The translations under genes and the position numbers were made by a program. From Anthonomus grandis grandis (Eukaryota; Arthropoda; Insecta; Coleoptera; Curculionidae), in NCBI RefSeq assembly GCF_022605725.1, contig NC_065554.1, forward strand, positions 6,901,100 to 6,965,099: 64,000 bases of DNA, read 5' to 3'. A model generated the notes under the pieces. That model did not search any database. It was not told where the DNA came from and saw only the letters and a program-made list of their open reading frames with translations. The stretch's first letter is position 1; each line of letters starts with the position of its first letter. Of this stretch, positions 30,895-42,743 are shown piece by piece.

Positions 30895-31600
30895 CTATTC
30901 ACTACAAAAGTCATTCTGATCAGAAGAAACTCTCGCAATGAATAATTTTATTCCTTTTAAAGGGCATAATCCGGTATAAGCCGTTCTAGAACCCTTAAAA
31001 CCAGACAGTTCTTCAACCATGTAACAGTCATTATCAAAAACTTTCGTAACTACAAAAGGACCTTTATATTTCGGTTCCAACTTTCGACTTTCGCCATCAT
31101 ACAATCCTTTTGCTTTTTTAACCAATACGTTTTGTCCAACTTCCAACGTTTTTGAGAAAGCATGCTTTTGATCATAATACGTTTTCTGATAGCGCTGCCT
31201 AACCGCCATCTTTTCTGAGACCTCATTTCCTAACTGATTCACATTAGTAAGCTCGTCCATGCATACTTCTGCCATCAAGAAAGCATCCGTAACACCTCTT
31301 GAATGGTAACTTTTATAGGGAATTTTTCCAGTAGTAGTATTTATGGTGGAATTTGTTCCTAATTTAACTTTGTTAATGGATTCATCCCATCGTGTTTCGT
31401 CAGCCACGAATGACATGAGAGCAGAAAGAACGGTACGATTCATTATTTCCACCTGTCTATCGCTCGTGGTGTGAAAGTAGCACATAAAGCTTGCTTGATA
31501 CCTAACTCATGACAAAAATCTTTAAACGCTTTACTTGTCAATGCGGTGCCACGATCACAAATTATTCTACGACATACTCCAAACATGTCGAATATTTCAT
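30895..31600 (-). pseudogene. Gypsy integrase, C-terminal part
   Basis: From about 31600: RRIICDRGTALTSKAFKDFC carries the second catalytic Asp. A frame change near 31485 leads to SDRQVEIMNRTVLSALMSFV, holding the catalytic Glu. The frame is then open 31485-30895 with the GPY/F-type C-terminal domain (KLEPKYKGPFVVTKVFDNDC). The first catalytic Asp and HHCC zinc region are not preserved. Integrase joins the cDNA to the genome in the nucleus. The family is Gypsy; the clade is not resolved. Confidence 0.7.
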
Positions 31601-31999
31601 TAAGAAATTTTATCACAGGAGCAGTTTTTGTGTTGCCTTAAAAGATGAAATCTTAGTGATACTATTAACAGCCATTAATAAATGGGTATTTTTTTGAGGC
31701 TATATTCTATATTTTGAGAGATTGGGGAGGCTTATAGTTTGACTTTTTGGATTCCAGTGTCTTATCAACTGAAAAATGCCCCGCATCGTCATGATAATAA
31801 AGCAATATTCTTCGACGCGCTGTTTTTAGAATAACCCAGTGATCACCTTGATGAATTTTTCCGGTAGACGGTTATTTTTAAGGTAAAAATATTTATGTCT
31901 CTATCTTTCTTTTACATCTTTAAATAGAATTTCAATCAATTTTTTACATTTTTGATCCTTGAGGCGGAAAGGATTCAGTCACTTTCTTCAATATTTACA

Positions 32000-32800
32000 A
32001 TTTGGACATTAAGCAGATCCTGAGCAATTTGCACTGGATCTCTTCTTAAAGCATCCACATGGCTCATTTTTGTTCCACCTGTATACTTAATATTGATATC
32101 AAAATCTTGAATAGTAAGTCACCATCTTACAATTCTGGGAACAAGATCTCTTTTTAGTAATGTGTATCGTAAGGAGTTACAATCTGTCGCAGCTTTAAAA
32201 TTTACCAAGTTATTTTGATTTACTTTTCTAAAAGGTAAGTTCGGAATTTCCTCAAAGTTTTCATAAAAGCTAAGGTTTCAAGTTCGAAGGAATGATATTT
32301 TTGTTTCTCGTTTGTCGTAGCTCTGCTAAAATATTGTACTGGTTTAATAATACCATCATTTTGCTCTAAAAGAATACCTCCTAAACGTACTTTGCTTGCA
32401 TCACAGTGTACTTTAATTCTAGCCTTTCGATCATATATTGCTAACACCGGTTTTTCAACAAGCTTTTTTTTAGGGTTTTAAATGCTTCATTTTGCTCTGC
32501 ACCACATGTCAATATTGAATCTTTTCGAGTAAGAAGAGATATGAGTTTAAATTTTTTATTTTTTATTTTTTGATATGAGTTTAAATTTTCGAAAGTACCT
32601 AATTAGTCTTAAAAATTGCCTAACTGCATGGACACTTTTAGGAATAGGAAATTCAGCTACAGCTCTAATTTTTCCTGGGTTAATTCCTTCGCTAGAAATT
32701 TGGCATTGCAGGAAATGATATTTACTTAATGGTAGAGTCATTTTTTATTGTCTCAGGAGTTTTAGAAGGTTTTCAAGTCTTGTCAGACCTTCTTTAATCG
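32000..32800 (-). pseudogene. Gypsy RT end and RNase H
   Basis: 32741-32556 gives the RT connection (LPLSKYHFLQ, ISSEGINPGKIRAVAEFPIP, HAVRQFLRLIRYFRKF). 32447-32220 gives RNase H (VHCDASKVRLGGILLEQNDG, YHSFELETLA), and the sequence continues in frame as ATDCNSLRYTLLKRDLVPRI, where the usual D-H has been replaced. It ends in a degraded LSR-type motif (GTKMSHVDALRRDP) near 32060. A stop near 32130 and frame breaks near 32460 and 32560 mark it as dead. Confidence 0.7.
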
Positions 32801-32810
32801 AAATAGAGGG

Positions 32811-34509
32811 AACTTAAATATCATTAATATAAGACATACCATATTTTCATGTCGTAGTGGATCTAATACTTTATAAATAAAGTATTAGATATTATACTTT
32901 TGTTTAGCCTAAAATAAAACGCATTTCAAATATCCAGTTAAATAAAAAGAGAGTTTATTTTATTTAACTTATACCTTTCTTTGATTCTGCATAAAATATA
33001 GAAAAATGTTTTATGCAGATGAATACCATTCCAAAGGACCTTTATTTTAAGGTATTTTAAAAGGGGTTATGCCATTTAAAATTTTAGAGTTGGGTTGGGT
33101 GCATTGTGTCTCATCCTATAACCAAAATATGGTAGTTGTAGTTCCATCTACCTGTATAACAATTGTATCAAATTGCAAACTTTTTTAGTTTCAGATATGT
33201 ATGTTTGCATTAAAACTTTTCAGATTAATACCCTATATAATATAATATCACATCATGTTTAAAGAACCAAAAATGCTATATTACTTAGGACCAGATTTAG
33301 CCATCTATTTATTGCAATAGTATTATATGTATACAAATATATAAAATTCAATAAATCTTAAAACAACAAACTTTGTGAAAAAATATAAGATATTTTTAAC
33401 TTGTCAAGTCTAATCCCACTTAATTTATTTGACTTATTTAATGCTTCTAACCTAGAAATATTTAATAACTAATTTATATATTTTTTATTTTTCTAATAGT
33501 TATAATTTTGCTACAAAACCAAAACATTCTAATTAAAATAAGCTTGTTTTATATTGCATCGTGGTCGGATGAAAATTAATTCGTGCCTAATAGCAGAAAA
33601 GTTGGATGTGCGGGATAAAGTTTAACATGGTTCAGGTAACAACGAACTGGTAAGCCTGATAGAAGTAATTTCGGTGCCAGAAACAAACTTTTGGACCCGC
33701 CTTAACTTTCCTCTCAAAAGTACGACATGCTTGGACTCGATTTCACGTGTAGCAAATTAAAAGTAAAAGTTTGATTGGATTTCAGTTGAGCGCTGGATAG
33801 CGGAAACGGATAATAGGAATCTATAGAGATTGGAGAAAGTAATATATTATATAAAGCTAAAGGTAAATTTTATGCCTATGAGTACTGTTTTTTAGATATT
33901 TGATTTGAATATACTGGATTCCTTAAAAATTGTTTAGAGTACACGATGTAATTTTCAAGAGTAGAAAATGTATTTAGTAGAAAATATATTTTTAACTAAC
34001 CTCTTATGAGACTCAGTAGACCTTACATAAGATTTCTTTTAAAAGATAACAAACTCGTTAATCTCAAAATAATAAGTACTTATAAAATTACAAATTAATT
34101 GAATATTTCTGATTTAAAAATTAATTCAATATTAGATATAAGGTAGATGATGAAATATCTTTAGAAAGTCACACACATGAATAGATTTATTAACTATTAG
34201 TTTATCTATGTAACAAAATATTTTGTCAAAACATGCGCTTATAAGCTGTATTAAGGGACCAACAGTATACTAAACTCTTAATCTTTACTTACTTCGAATT
34301 CATTACTTATTTCTTTATATTTCGCATAAAATTATAAATAATTTTTTTTAAACCTTACATTAAAATGTTCACTAATAACCAGCTTACTTTTTATATTTAC
34401 TATAATAAATTAAATACAAACTTAAAATTAATTCAATGGAATGATGTTTATAATTAAACATCCATTTAATTAAAGATGAATCTATTTATTAAAGATGTTT
34501 CAGGAATAA
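32811..34509. other. AT-rich spacer; 5' LTR of the next element not found
   Basis: No coding motif. It should contain the 5' LTR and primer-binding site of the plus-strand Gypsy element, but I found no copy of the 3' end sequence and no convincing primer site, so the 5' end may be lost or too diverged. Confidence 0.4.
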
Positions 34510-35923
34510 CCCTAAAAATGCTATTAAATTTGCAAATGAAAAAATTAATATAACAGCTAAATCTAAAAAGTTAATACCTTGGATAACTTTAGAATTAACA
34601 AAAATTAATCAGACTTGGAGTCAGATCGTAAATCAAGCGAAGCGAGTTTTAAAAAAAGATACACCTAAAAATAAAGTTATACTTGATGATGTTCGCGATC
34701 AGTTAGTTAAGTTATTTAATGAATTCAGCGTTTTTCTTACCAACCATTGGGACTCTTTCGATCTCTTAGAGCAGAGCCTTTGCAAAAAACAATTTAATAA
34801 AGTTAGGAATAAGGTAATTAGAGCGTTTACGGTTTTAAAAGTAAATTATAAAGTACCCGTCAATATATCTGGAAAAACAGATCCATCGGTCTTAGTTGAG
34901 GAATTTGTTGAGGAGGAACAATCAAACGATACAGACGAAGAAGAAAAAGTAAATCTTGAGGTAAACACTGAAACGGAAACAATGCCTTTAACGCCAATTG
35001 AATTTTAAAACTTTGCTAGCAAGCTTCTTCCGAGCTAATTTGATGGTTCACCTGATAACCTTAGATCATTTTTAGATGCGGTAGAGTTGCTAAAACAAAA
35101 CTCAAATGACTTTCGTGATAATGCGGTAGCGTTAGTAAAAACACGTCTGACAGGTAAAGCTAGAGATTTAATAACTAATGAGGGAACTCTAGACAAAATA
35201 ATACTTAAACTTAGGACGGGAATAAAGAAAGAAAGTACTCGTTTATTAGCAGCAAAACTATCAAATTGTAAACAAAACAATAAAGATGGAGTAACCTACG
35301 CTTCGGAAATTGAGGAGTTGGCAGGTAAATTAAAGCAAGCATATATAAATGAAGGAGTACCTTCTGAAGTGGCTGAAAATTACACGGTTGAAACTATAAT
35401 TCGTGCACTTACTCAAAATGCAAATAATAAAAGAGCTAAACTCATCATGGAAGCCGGGACTTTTTCGATAACTCAGGAGGTCATGATCAAATTTGTTAAT
35501 TCCTCAACGGCCGCAAGCAATAGCAATGGTATCTTTCATCTCAGGACGGACAGATATTCTACGCGTTTTAACCAACCAAGAAATTACAGCCCGAGAAATT
35601 ATTTTGAAAACCAACAGGATAATAATAACTATTATCAAAATCGGGGAAGATATAGGGGTAATAACCGTGGATATTTTTACAATAATTATTATAACGATCG
35701 TGGAAATTTTAACAACAATAGCAATTGTGGAAATGGTAACAACGACCATAATAATCGTGGATATTTTAATAACCATACCCGTGGAGGTAATAATTTCAAT
35801 AATAATCGGGGAAATAATAACTATAACAGAAATAACTATTCCAATGATAACAATAACTCGTCCAGAAATAACGTGCGCGTTATGACCAAGAAAAACGATT
35901 CGGGAAACCAAATGGACCCCTAG
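34510..35923 (+). pseudogene. gag: Gypsy gag
   Basis: The N-terminal half (34510-35005) is Lys/acid-rich, with LTNHWDSFDLLEQSLCKKQF. In-frame stops at about 35006 and 35036 separate it from an open stretch of 278 codons (35087-35923). That stretch carries the capsid-like block DNLRSFLDAVELL..NDFRDNAVALVKTRLTGKAR. The C-terminus (35540-35885) is a low-complexity Asn/Gly/Arg/Tyr region with repeated NNRGYF units, replacing CCHC knuckles as the probable RNA-binding part. No clear start ATG is visible upstream. Confidence 0.7.
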
Positions 35924-35979
35924 CAGAACCGTGTGTTGGGGGACATGATGAATCAGTAAAAAACGTATATTCCTTTAAC

Positions 35980-36516
35980 TTGTCCTTGTCAAATTTTGTT
36001 TTTTTGGATATTGAAATGACAGGAATAAAAAATTCTCATTTAGTAGATACAGGCGCAGATATATCGATCTTTAAGAAAACAAAGGTACGACTTGATCAAC
36101 GGTTAAATTGTTCCAATCCAAGTAAAATAAAAGGGGTAACTAATGGAATAACAAATGCTTTAGGAACTACCAAGACAAATATTTTTAATGAACAATTTGC
36201 ACTTAATCATCAATTTCACATAGTTAATGATGACTTTCCAATACCCAGTGATGGATTATTGGGGAGAGATTTTTTGGTTAAATATCATGCTGTCATAGAT
36301 TATTCGCAGTGGACCACGACTTTAAAATTAAAAAATGGTACAATAAAAATTATTTCTATTTTTGATAGTTTAGAAAATAATATTCTTTATATTCCACCAA
36401 GGTGCGAAGTAATTAGACATGTTGATCAATTAATAAGTTTGAAATCGGATGCCGTGGTGATTAATAAGGAAATTGTGTCAGGTGTGTTTATCGCAAGAAC
36501 AATTGTATCGAAGTAG
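35980..36516 (+). CDS. pol: Gypsy aspartic protease (partial pol)
   Basis: Open 178-codon frame. NSHLVDTGADISIFKK (about 36030-36080) is the retropepsin active site, and DGLLGRDFLVKY (about 36250) the second conserved strand. It dimerises to cleave Gag-Pol in the particle. It is followed by the RT region with in-frame stops, so the intact stretch is part of an otherwise broken pol. The frame is open from before the first ATG, so the ATG at 35980 is probably not a true start; protease is normally made as part of the polyprotein. Confidence 0.7.
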   Translation: MSLSNFVFLDIEMTGIKNSHLVDTGADISIFKKTKVRLDQRLNCSNPSKIKGVTNGITNALGTTKTNIFNEQFALNHQFHIVNDDFPIPSDGLLGRDFLVKYHAVIDYSQWTTTLKLKNGTIKIISIFDSLENNILYIPPRCEVIRHVDQLISLKSDAVVINKEIVSGVFIARTIVSK

Positions 36517-38225
36517 TTTACATATTGAATTACCACAGCTGGAAATAATTAGCTTACACGAATTTAATATTTATAAAATTGAATTGGAAACTAAAAACCG
36601 ACATAGTCAACTTATGTCTGAAATTAATTAGGATGTACCAAATTTTGTTAGGACTGATCTATTCGAGTTGTGCAAGGAATATTCAGATATATCTGATTTA
36701 AAAACGGATAAGTTAACGGTAAATAATTTTTATAAGCAAGATTTAAAAGTATGTAGTAATAAACCCGTGTATATAAAAAATTATAGACAACCACAAGTTT
36801 TAAAAGATTAAATAAATATGCAAGTTCAGAAAATGCTACGTAATGACATTATCGAGCCATCGGTGTCGGAATATAATAGTCCGGTATGATTAGTACCTAA
36901 AAAAAGCGCAGACGGTAAAAAAGCTTGGAGATTATGTATAGACTTTTGTTGTGTTAATAAGGCCCTTGTGGCAGATAAATTTCCTTTTCCTTGTATTGGC
37001 GATATTTTGGATCAGCTTGGCAGAGCTAAGTGGTTTTCGGTTGTAGATCTTATGTCTGGATTTCATCAAATTCCTCTTAATAAAACATCAAGGGACGTTA
37101 CTTCCTTTAGCAGCGATGCAGGTTCTTTTAGATTCACAAGACTTCCGTTTGGATTATCCGTTAGTCCAAGCAGTTTTCACAGAATGATGTCTTTAGCTTT
37201 TGCAGGTATCACTCCAGAAAAGGCTTTTTTGTACATGGATGATCTAATTGTAATTGGCTGTTCTGAGGATCATCATTAAGAAAATTTAAGGGATGTTTTT
37301 AGCACTTGCAGGAAATATTATTTAAAACTAAATCCACAAAAATGTAATTTTTTCAGAAAGGAAGTAACTTTTTTGGGACATAAAATAACAGACAAAGGTA
37401 TTTTGCCCGACGAATCAAAATATGATATAGTCAGCAAATACCCAACTCCACTTTCATCGGACGAGGTTAAACGATTCGTCGCATTTTGCAACTATTATCG
37501 CCGCTTTATTCCTAATTTTGCAACTATTACATATCCACTAAACAAGCTGACAAAGAAAAATGCTGAGTTCGAATGGTCAGATGAATGCGACAATTCATTC
37601 AATCTTCTAAAAAATTCCTTAATTAGTCATCCAGTACTTCAATACCCAGATTTTTTTAAAGAATTCATATTGGTGACCGATGCATCAAACATTGCATACG
37701 GTGCCGTGCTATTTCAAAATAATAATGAAATTGAGCTCCCTGTTGCATATGCTTCCGAAAGTTCACGAAAGGAGAATCCCATAAACCAACCATTTTAAAA
37801 GAATTAACAGCAATTCATTGGGCTATTAAGTATTTCAGGTGCTATTTATATGGTCAAAAATTCATAGTCAAATCTGACCACAGACCATTAGTTTATTTGT
37901 TCTCTATGAAGGATCCTAACTTTAAATTAACACGAATGTATTTAGATTTAAAAGAGTTTAATTTCGATATTGAATATATTAAAGGTACGGATAATGTCAG
38001 TGCGGACGCATTGTCAAGAATAAGCATCAATAGTCTTAAAGAAATTTATTGTAAGAGTTCTGTTTTTGCTATAACAAGGTCAATGAATAAAAAACTTAAT
38101 GAGGACAATAATACAAAAAAGCAACCATGCAATGAGAATATTTTTAAACCTAAAATTTTTGAGACCTTAAATAACGTTGACGTCATTAAATTACCATTAC
38201 TGAAATTTAAAATTTATGAAAATTA
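36517..38225 (+). pseudogene. pol: Gypsy reverse transcriptase and RNase H
   Basis: RT motifs in order: NDIIEPSVSEYNSPV (36845), WRLCIDFCCVNKA (36925), WFSVVDLMSGFHQIPL (37030), FTRLPFGLSVSPSSF (37133), YMDDLIVIG (37232, catalytic YMDD), LGHKITDKGI (37375). RNase H: LVTDASNIAYGAVLFQ (37670), KELTAIHWAIKYFR (37800), SDHRPLVYL (37873), GTDNVSADALSR (37985). Stops near 36631, 36811, 36886, 37279 and 37797 break the frame, but all catalytic residues are still readable. The 3' side is cut by the mariner at 38226. Confidence 0.8.
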
Positions 38226-38227
38226 TA

Positions 38228-38637
38228 CAGGGTGGTCCGATTTCGATGGCGGAAAATTAAATGGCCGACGGAGAACGAAAAAATAATAAGTTTGCTATTA
38301 TAAATAATATTCGAAAAATGATTCGTTAAAAAATTACAGGGTGTCAAAATTCTAATTAAGACAATCAATTTTTTTTATTTTTCTTAAACCATTTTAGATA
38401 TTTTAATGAAATTTGGTACGTTTAGACAGTTAATCAAGACGCATCTTCTTGGGCAAAAATTATTAATTTTATTTACCAGTGGCGTGTGTGCGGGCCGATC
38501 TTCATACAATTTTAATTAATTTTAATTAAAAAAATGATGTTTTTTTTTAAATTTCTTTTTTTATGAAATCCTTGTTTAATTTAAAATAAAAAACATCTCT
38601 TTACTTTTAGTCGTACGACACACTGTTTGCGAGTAAA
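38228..38637 (+). repeat. Left long TIR arm of mariner
   Basis: Inverted copy of about 40076-40485; shared landmarks include GTCGTACGACACAC and the outer CAGGGTGGTCC. Confidence 0.85.
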
Positions 38638-38950
38638 AAAATAATTTTTTATAAATGCTGATTTTTTTTATTAAACAAAAAATATGAAAATACTAAATTT
38701 AATTAAAGACTAAATTATTCTGTTGGGTTTTTAAAAAGACACAAGAATCTGATTTCGAAATTCAAATAAATAATGAATATAATAATGCCGGCAAGTGCAT
38801 AATAGAAATTCAAATAAATAATGAATATAATATGCCGGTTATGACAGTTAATTATTTAAGTAAGTCAAATTATTGCGTTGGTTAACTTATTAATTTTACT
38901 ATTGTTAACAGTGTTGTTAAAAATATTGTAAAAAATCCATTTTTCAAGTA

Positions 38951-39926
38951 ATGAATACGCTGATATTCATTTTTGTTATGGATTTTGTGATGGAAATGCG
39001 GAAGCGGCAGTTTGTGAATATCGAAGACGGTATCCAAATAGAAGAATTCCAGATGCTCGCGTGTTCATTAGAACACATCAAAATTTTAGGAACTTTGGTC
39101 TACGTGGTAATAATGAACAATACCGAAACCAGAGAAATAATAATGAAAATCGTGTACTGCGTACTTTTGATAATAATCCAAGGCTGAGCTCTCGCAAGGC
39201 AGCTCAACAACTACAAATTCCTAAATCTCAAATATTGCGAACCTTACACGCTGACCACAGGCATGCATATCACCTACAGCCTGTTCAGGGTTTACACCCT
39301 GGTGATGCTGAAAAGAGAGTAAGATTTTGTCAGTGGCTTTTAAACTCAACAGAGGAAAATCCCGACTTTTTACACAAGATACTTTGAGTCTTGTTTAACA
39401 AGACGCGGAGTGATAAATTTTCATAAAATTCATGTTTGGGCACAACAAAATCCTCATGCAATTCGGCCAAGATCGTTTCAAAATGTTTCCGTTAATGTTT
39501 GGTTGGGCGTTATTCGTGATAATGTTTGTGGTCCGCATTTCCTACCTCCAAGGCTAAACTGACAACTATTTCTGGAGTTTTTAAATAATAGTCTGCCGGA
39601 CTACATTGAGGATTTACCCATTAATTTAAGACATGAAAGTTGGATACAACTGGATGGAGCCCCCCCCATATTTACTTAATAATAATTACCCTCGATGGTG
39701 GATTGGCCGGCTAGGGAGGAATGATATTAATGATCAAAATGGTATTGGACCAATACCCCGACCACCCAGGTCACCGGATCTTAATCCACTAGATTTTTAC
39801 GTTTGGGGAGACATTAAGGATAAAGTTTACGCTAATCCCGTATTTAACAGAGAGGAATTAATCTTAAGAATTCAGGAAGCATGTAATGACATGAAAATCA
39901 AAATTTTGTGGTACTGGCTGCAATAA
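38951..39926 (+). pseudogene. Mariner-type transposase
   Basis: The N-terminal helix-turn-helix reads NEYADIHFCYGFCDGNAEAA and CEYRRRYPNRRIPDAR (38950-39060), then LSSRKAAQQLQIPKSQILRT (39190). A short deletion near 39385 removes the first catalytic Asp region (FTDE type), leaving ESCLTRRGVINFHKIHVWAQ. It continues with NVSVNVWLG, GPHFLPPRL, the second Asp in WIQLDGAPP (39644) and the third in PRSPDLNPLDFYVWG (39765). Stops and shifts near 39385, 39560 and 39675 inactivate it. The enzyme cuts and pastes at TA. The same family occurs at 51650 and 59840. Confidence 0.8.
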
Positions 39927-40075
39927 ACTCCTTAATAACTCGGTATAGAAAATGTATTGAGGTCGGTGGGCTGCATTTTGAACAACTTCTTTAATTATTA
40001 ATCGATTTTATTTTGTTATTGTTTTTAAACGAATTAAATGTGTTATCCTTTTATGTGTTTTTATAAATCAGCATT

Positions 40076-40485
40076 TTTACTCGTAAACGGTGTGTCGTAC
40101 GACAAAAAGTAAAGAGATGTTTTTTATTTTAAATTAAACAAGGATTTCATAAAAAAAAGAAATTTAAAAAAAAAACAGCGGCGCATAATTTTTTTAATTA
40201 AAATTGGATGAAGATCGGCTCGCACACACGCCACTGGTAAATAATATTAATAATTTTTGCACAAAAAGATGCGTCTTGATTAACTGTCTAAACGTGCCAA
40301 ATTTCATTAAAATATCTAAAGTGGTTTAAGAAAAATAAAAAAAAATGATTTTTTTAAATAGAATTTTGACACCCTGTAATTTTTTAACGAATCATTTTTC
40401 GAATATTATTTATAATAGCAAACTTATTATTTTTTCGTTCTCCGTCGGCCATTTAATTTTCCGCCATCGAAACCGGACCACCCTG
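40076..40485 (-). repeat. Right long TIR arm of mariner
   Basis: Inverted copy of 38228-38637, with scattered substitutions and small indels. Confidence 0.85.
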
Positions 40486-40487
40486 TA

Positions 40488-41636
40488 TAAAGATATTAAT
40501 AAGTTATAAAGGAAAAATGAGCGCTCAAGGTAAACTGAAAATCATTAACGACAATTTTGCATTAGAGCAAATATTGTCTCAGCTAGAAAAAATGGCTGGT
40601 GATTGCAAGTTTTCAAAAATTAAATTATATATGAATAATAATATATTTACAAAGTGCACTATAAATGATTTTAAAGAAAAAGTTAATAAAATAATACAAA
40701 ATATTACAATTGTGCTTCTTAGGAATTGGTCACAAGCAAAGAAATTAAAAAAATTCATGACGACCCATTGTTCGGAGGTCACTGTGGACAAAAACGTTTA
40801 CTTAAAAAGTTAGTCTTCTTTTAAATGGAGAAAAATGTCTCATGAAATCGCGAATTTTTGTAAAAATTGTCACAAATGTCAAATAAATAAAGCAACCGCG
40901 AGACATATGGAGCCTCTAGTATTAACACCAACGCCTCAAAAAGCATTTGACATAGTTTGTGTTGATACTATAGGTCCATTCCAAAAGTCGAATTTAGGAA
41001 ATGCTTATGCTATAACTAACTAAATACGTCATTATACAACCAATACCCAATAAAGAAGCGTCCACAGTTGCCAAAGCAATTTTTGAAAAGTTTATTCTTG
41101 TATATGGACCCATGAAAATCATCAGGACAGATCTGGGGACAGAATATAAGAATAAACTATTTCAAAGCCTTTCTAAACTACTCAACATTACGCATAACAT
41201 GTCCACCGCTTATCATAGTCAATCTATAGGCGGATGTGAAAGAAATCATCGTGTTCTTAATCAGTTCGTGAGGATGTATGTTAATGATGCGTGTACAGAC
41301 TGGGATATATGGACGCAATTTTTCTCATTACTATACACCTTTCAAGAAGTTAGGTATAGGTTGTAAGTTGCGCATAAAAAAGCTAAAGAGTATTTGGAAA
41401 AGGCAAAGGAAAATCGCAAAGCTATTTGCCACACTAAAAATTCAAAAGAATTATTTCTTAAATCAGGTGATCTTGTATTACTTTCGAACGAAGGACGACA
41501 AAAATTAGATCCGTGGTTCAAAGGACCTTATACTATTGTCAAGATAAATGGTGTTAATTGCGATATTAAAAATTATAAAAACAAGCAAATGACGGTACAT
41601 AAAAATTATCTAAAACTATATAATAACACGCTGTAA
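40488..41636 (+). pseudogene. pol: Gypsy integrase and pol C-terminus
   Basis: Resumes the pol gene after the mariner. Motifs: zinc region (HCGQ near 40780; CKNCHKCQINKA, 40858), first catalytic Asp in FDIVCVDTIGPF (40947), second in IIRTDLGTEYKN (41120), Glu in QSIGGCERNHRVLN (41222). The GPY/F module (DPWFKGPYTIVKINGVNCDI, 41510) leads to the stop at 41634-41636. Frameshifts near 40760, 40815, 41020 and 41365 make it inactive, but every catalytic residue is present. Confidence 0.8.
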
Positions 41637-42445
41637 AAATGTTTATTTCAGCTTATTGTAGGTGTAAATTTTGTTTAGTTTAAGTTTCAGTGTAGAATTA
41701 GGGACACAAAGTGCAATAGACACCAAAGTGCAACTCAACAAAATATTGTTATACTTATTGGTTAATGGTTAATGTAAACAATTATGTTTAGCTATTTCTA
41801 TTGTTTATAATTTTATATTTGGGTAATTAATTTAGCATACCATAGAAATGTAGGTCAATAAATATTTTATTTATTTTACAATTGGGAACGTTCCATTCGT
41901 TTTAAAATATGGGGATTTATTTACTTTAAAAATGGTTTGGTTTTATTTTAATTGTGTAATTATTTAAGATTGTATAAATATGTTGTATTCTCACCTTTTA
42001 CTTATCAGTTTTTAGATTTTATAATCAGAATTTCCTTCACTAGTGGCCATACTGAAGTCCATTCTCTAAGAAAGGGTAGGTGTAGGGAACACACTGTACA
42101 TTATTAGTTATTCTAATATTTGTTGAATGTTTAGACAATAGCTTAAGTGGAACATTGCTACTATTGAATACATATAACGATTATTATAATCAAACACGAA
42201 TTAATTAATAGATGACAACCAAACTAAACGGTGTGTTTTAATAACCTACTTTACAATACTTACTTAACTTAAATACTTAAAAAATACTTATCAACCTTAA
42301 ACAATACTTAAAAAAGGAAAATTAAAAAAAAAAATAAGGAAACTGTGCTTAATATGAAAACTATTAAAGTAGTGTGATACTAAAAAAAAGGAAATAAAAG
42401 CAATACAATACGCTACAAAGTTTAACTCGCCAATGACTCGTTAAA
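41637..42445 (+). repeat. Gypsy 3' UTR and probable 3' LTR start
   Basis: AT-rich non-coding region with a purine tract at 42068-42080 followed by TGTAGGGAACACAC (42081), a plausible LTR 5' edge, and AATAAA near 42393. The opposite LTR was not found, so this is tentative. A pogo element begins at 42448. Confidence 0.4.
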
Positions 42446-42447
42446 TA

Positions 42448-42472
42448 GGGGAGAGTGGTACCCATTGACACA
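42448..42472 (+). repeat. Pogo left TIR
   Basis: GGGGAGAGTGGTACCCATTG with the following ACACA; matches the inverted right end except for one base. Confidence 0.85.
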
Positions 42473-42743
42473 ATTTTTAGTAAATCCACTCTAGTGTGCG
42501 ATTTTAGCGTTTCAAAAATCTGCATTTAAGATGTCGTTATGCGTATATATATTCCTATAAAATTTAACAGTTACTGAATAAAAAAACACAATTAATTACA
42601 TAGAAATATTTGAAAATATTTATTTCTGCATTTGTATCAATGTGTACCGCTAATGGTACAGTTTGAAACATTAGGTAGTTTACAATGAAACACATTGGGA
42701 TAAATATATTAATACAAAAAATCTTTATGTTTTTACGTTTATA

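Larger units (their letters stand above)
30742..32810 (-). mobile_element. Gypsy-type LTR element remnant, 5'-truncated
   Basis: In minus-strand order it holds the end of RT, RNase H, degraded sequence, the integrase and a purine-rich tract before a possible LTR start (TGTAATAACC, about 30803). The RT front half, protease and gag are absent. Harbinger C sits immediately beside it at 30738, probably inside its 3' LTR. Confidence 0.65.
38228..40485 (+). mobile_element. Mariner-like element with about 410-bp TIRs inside the Gypsy element
   Basis: Ends CAGGGTGGTCCGATTTCGAT (38228) and its near-perfect reverse complement (to 40485) are flanked by TA (38226-38227 and 40486-40487). The TIR arms run to about 38637 and from about 40076. 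The pol gene of the Gypsy element stops at the left TA and resumes after the right TA, which fixes the insertion. The interior holds a decayed transposase on the plus strand. Confidence 0.9.
34510..42440 (+). mobile_element. Gypsy LTR retrotransposon, decayed, split by a mariner
   Basis: Order gag (34510-35923), protease (35980-36516), RT and RNase H (36517-38225), mariner insertion (38228-40485), integrase (40488-41636), 3' UTR and a purine tract AAGAAAGGGTAGG (42068-42080) directly before a likely LTR start TGTAGGGAACACAC (42081). The order RT-RNase H-integrase defines Ty3/Gypsy. A pogo transposon at 42446 cuts the presumed 3' LTR. Confidence 0.8.

Noticed and set aside
32811..34509. Possible tRNA or other small RNA gene in the AT-rich spacer
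   Set aside because: No cloverleaf A/B box pair or other convincing structure was seen.
35493..35911. Two long Ile/Val-rich frames overlapping the gag tail on both strands
   Set aside because: They are shadows of the Asn-rich repeat codons (AAT/AAC) read in other frames.
42081..42445. Search for the matching 5' LTR of the plus-strand Gypsy between 32.8 and 34.5 kb
   Set aside because: No recognisable copy was seen by eye; I therefore did not annotate a 5' LTR.
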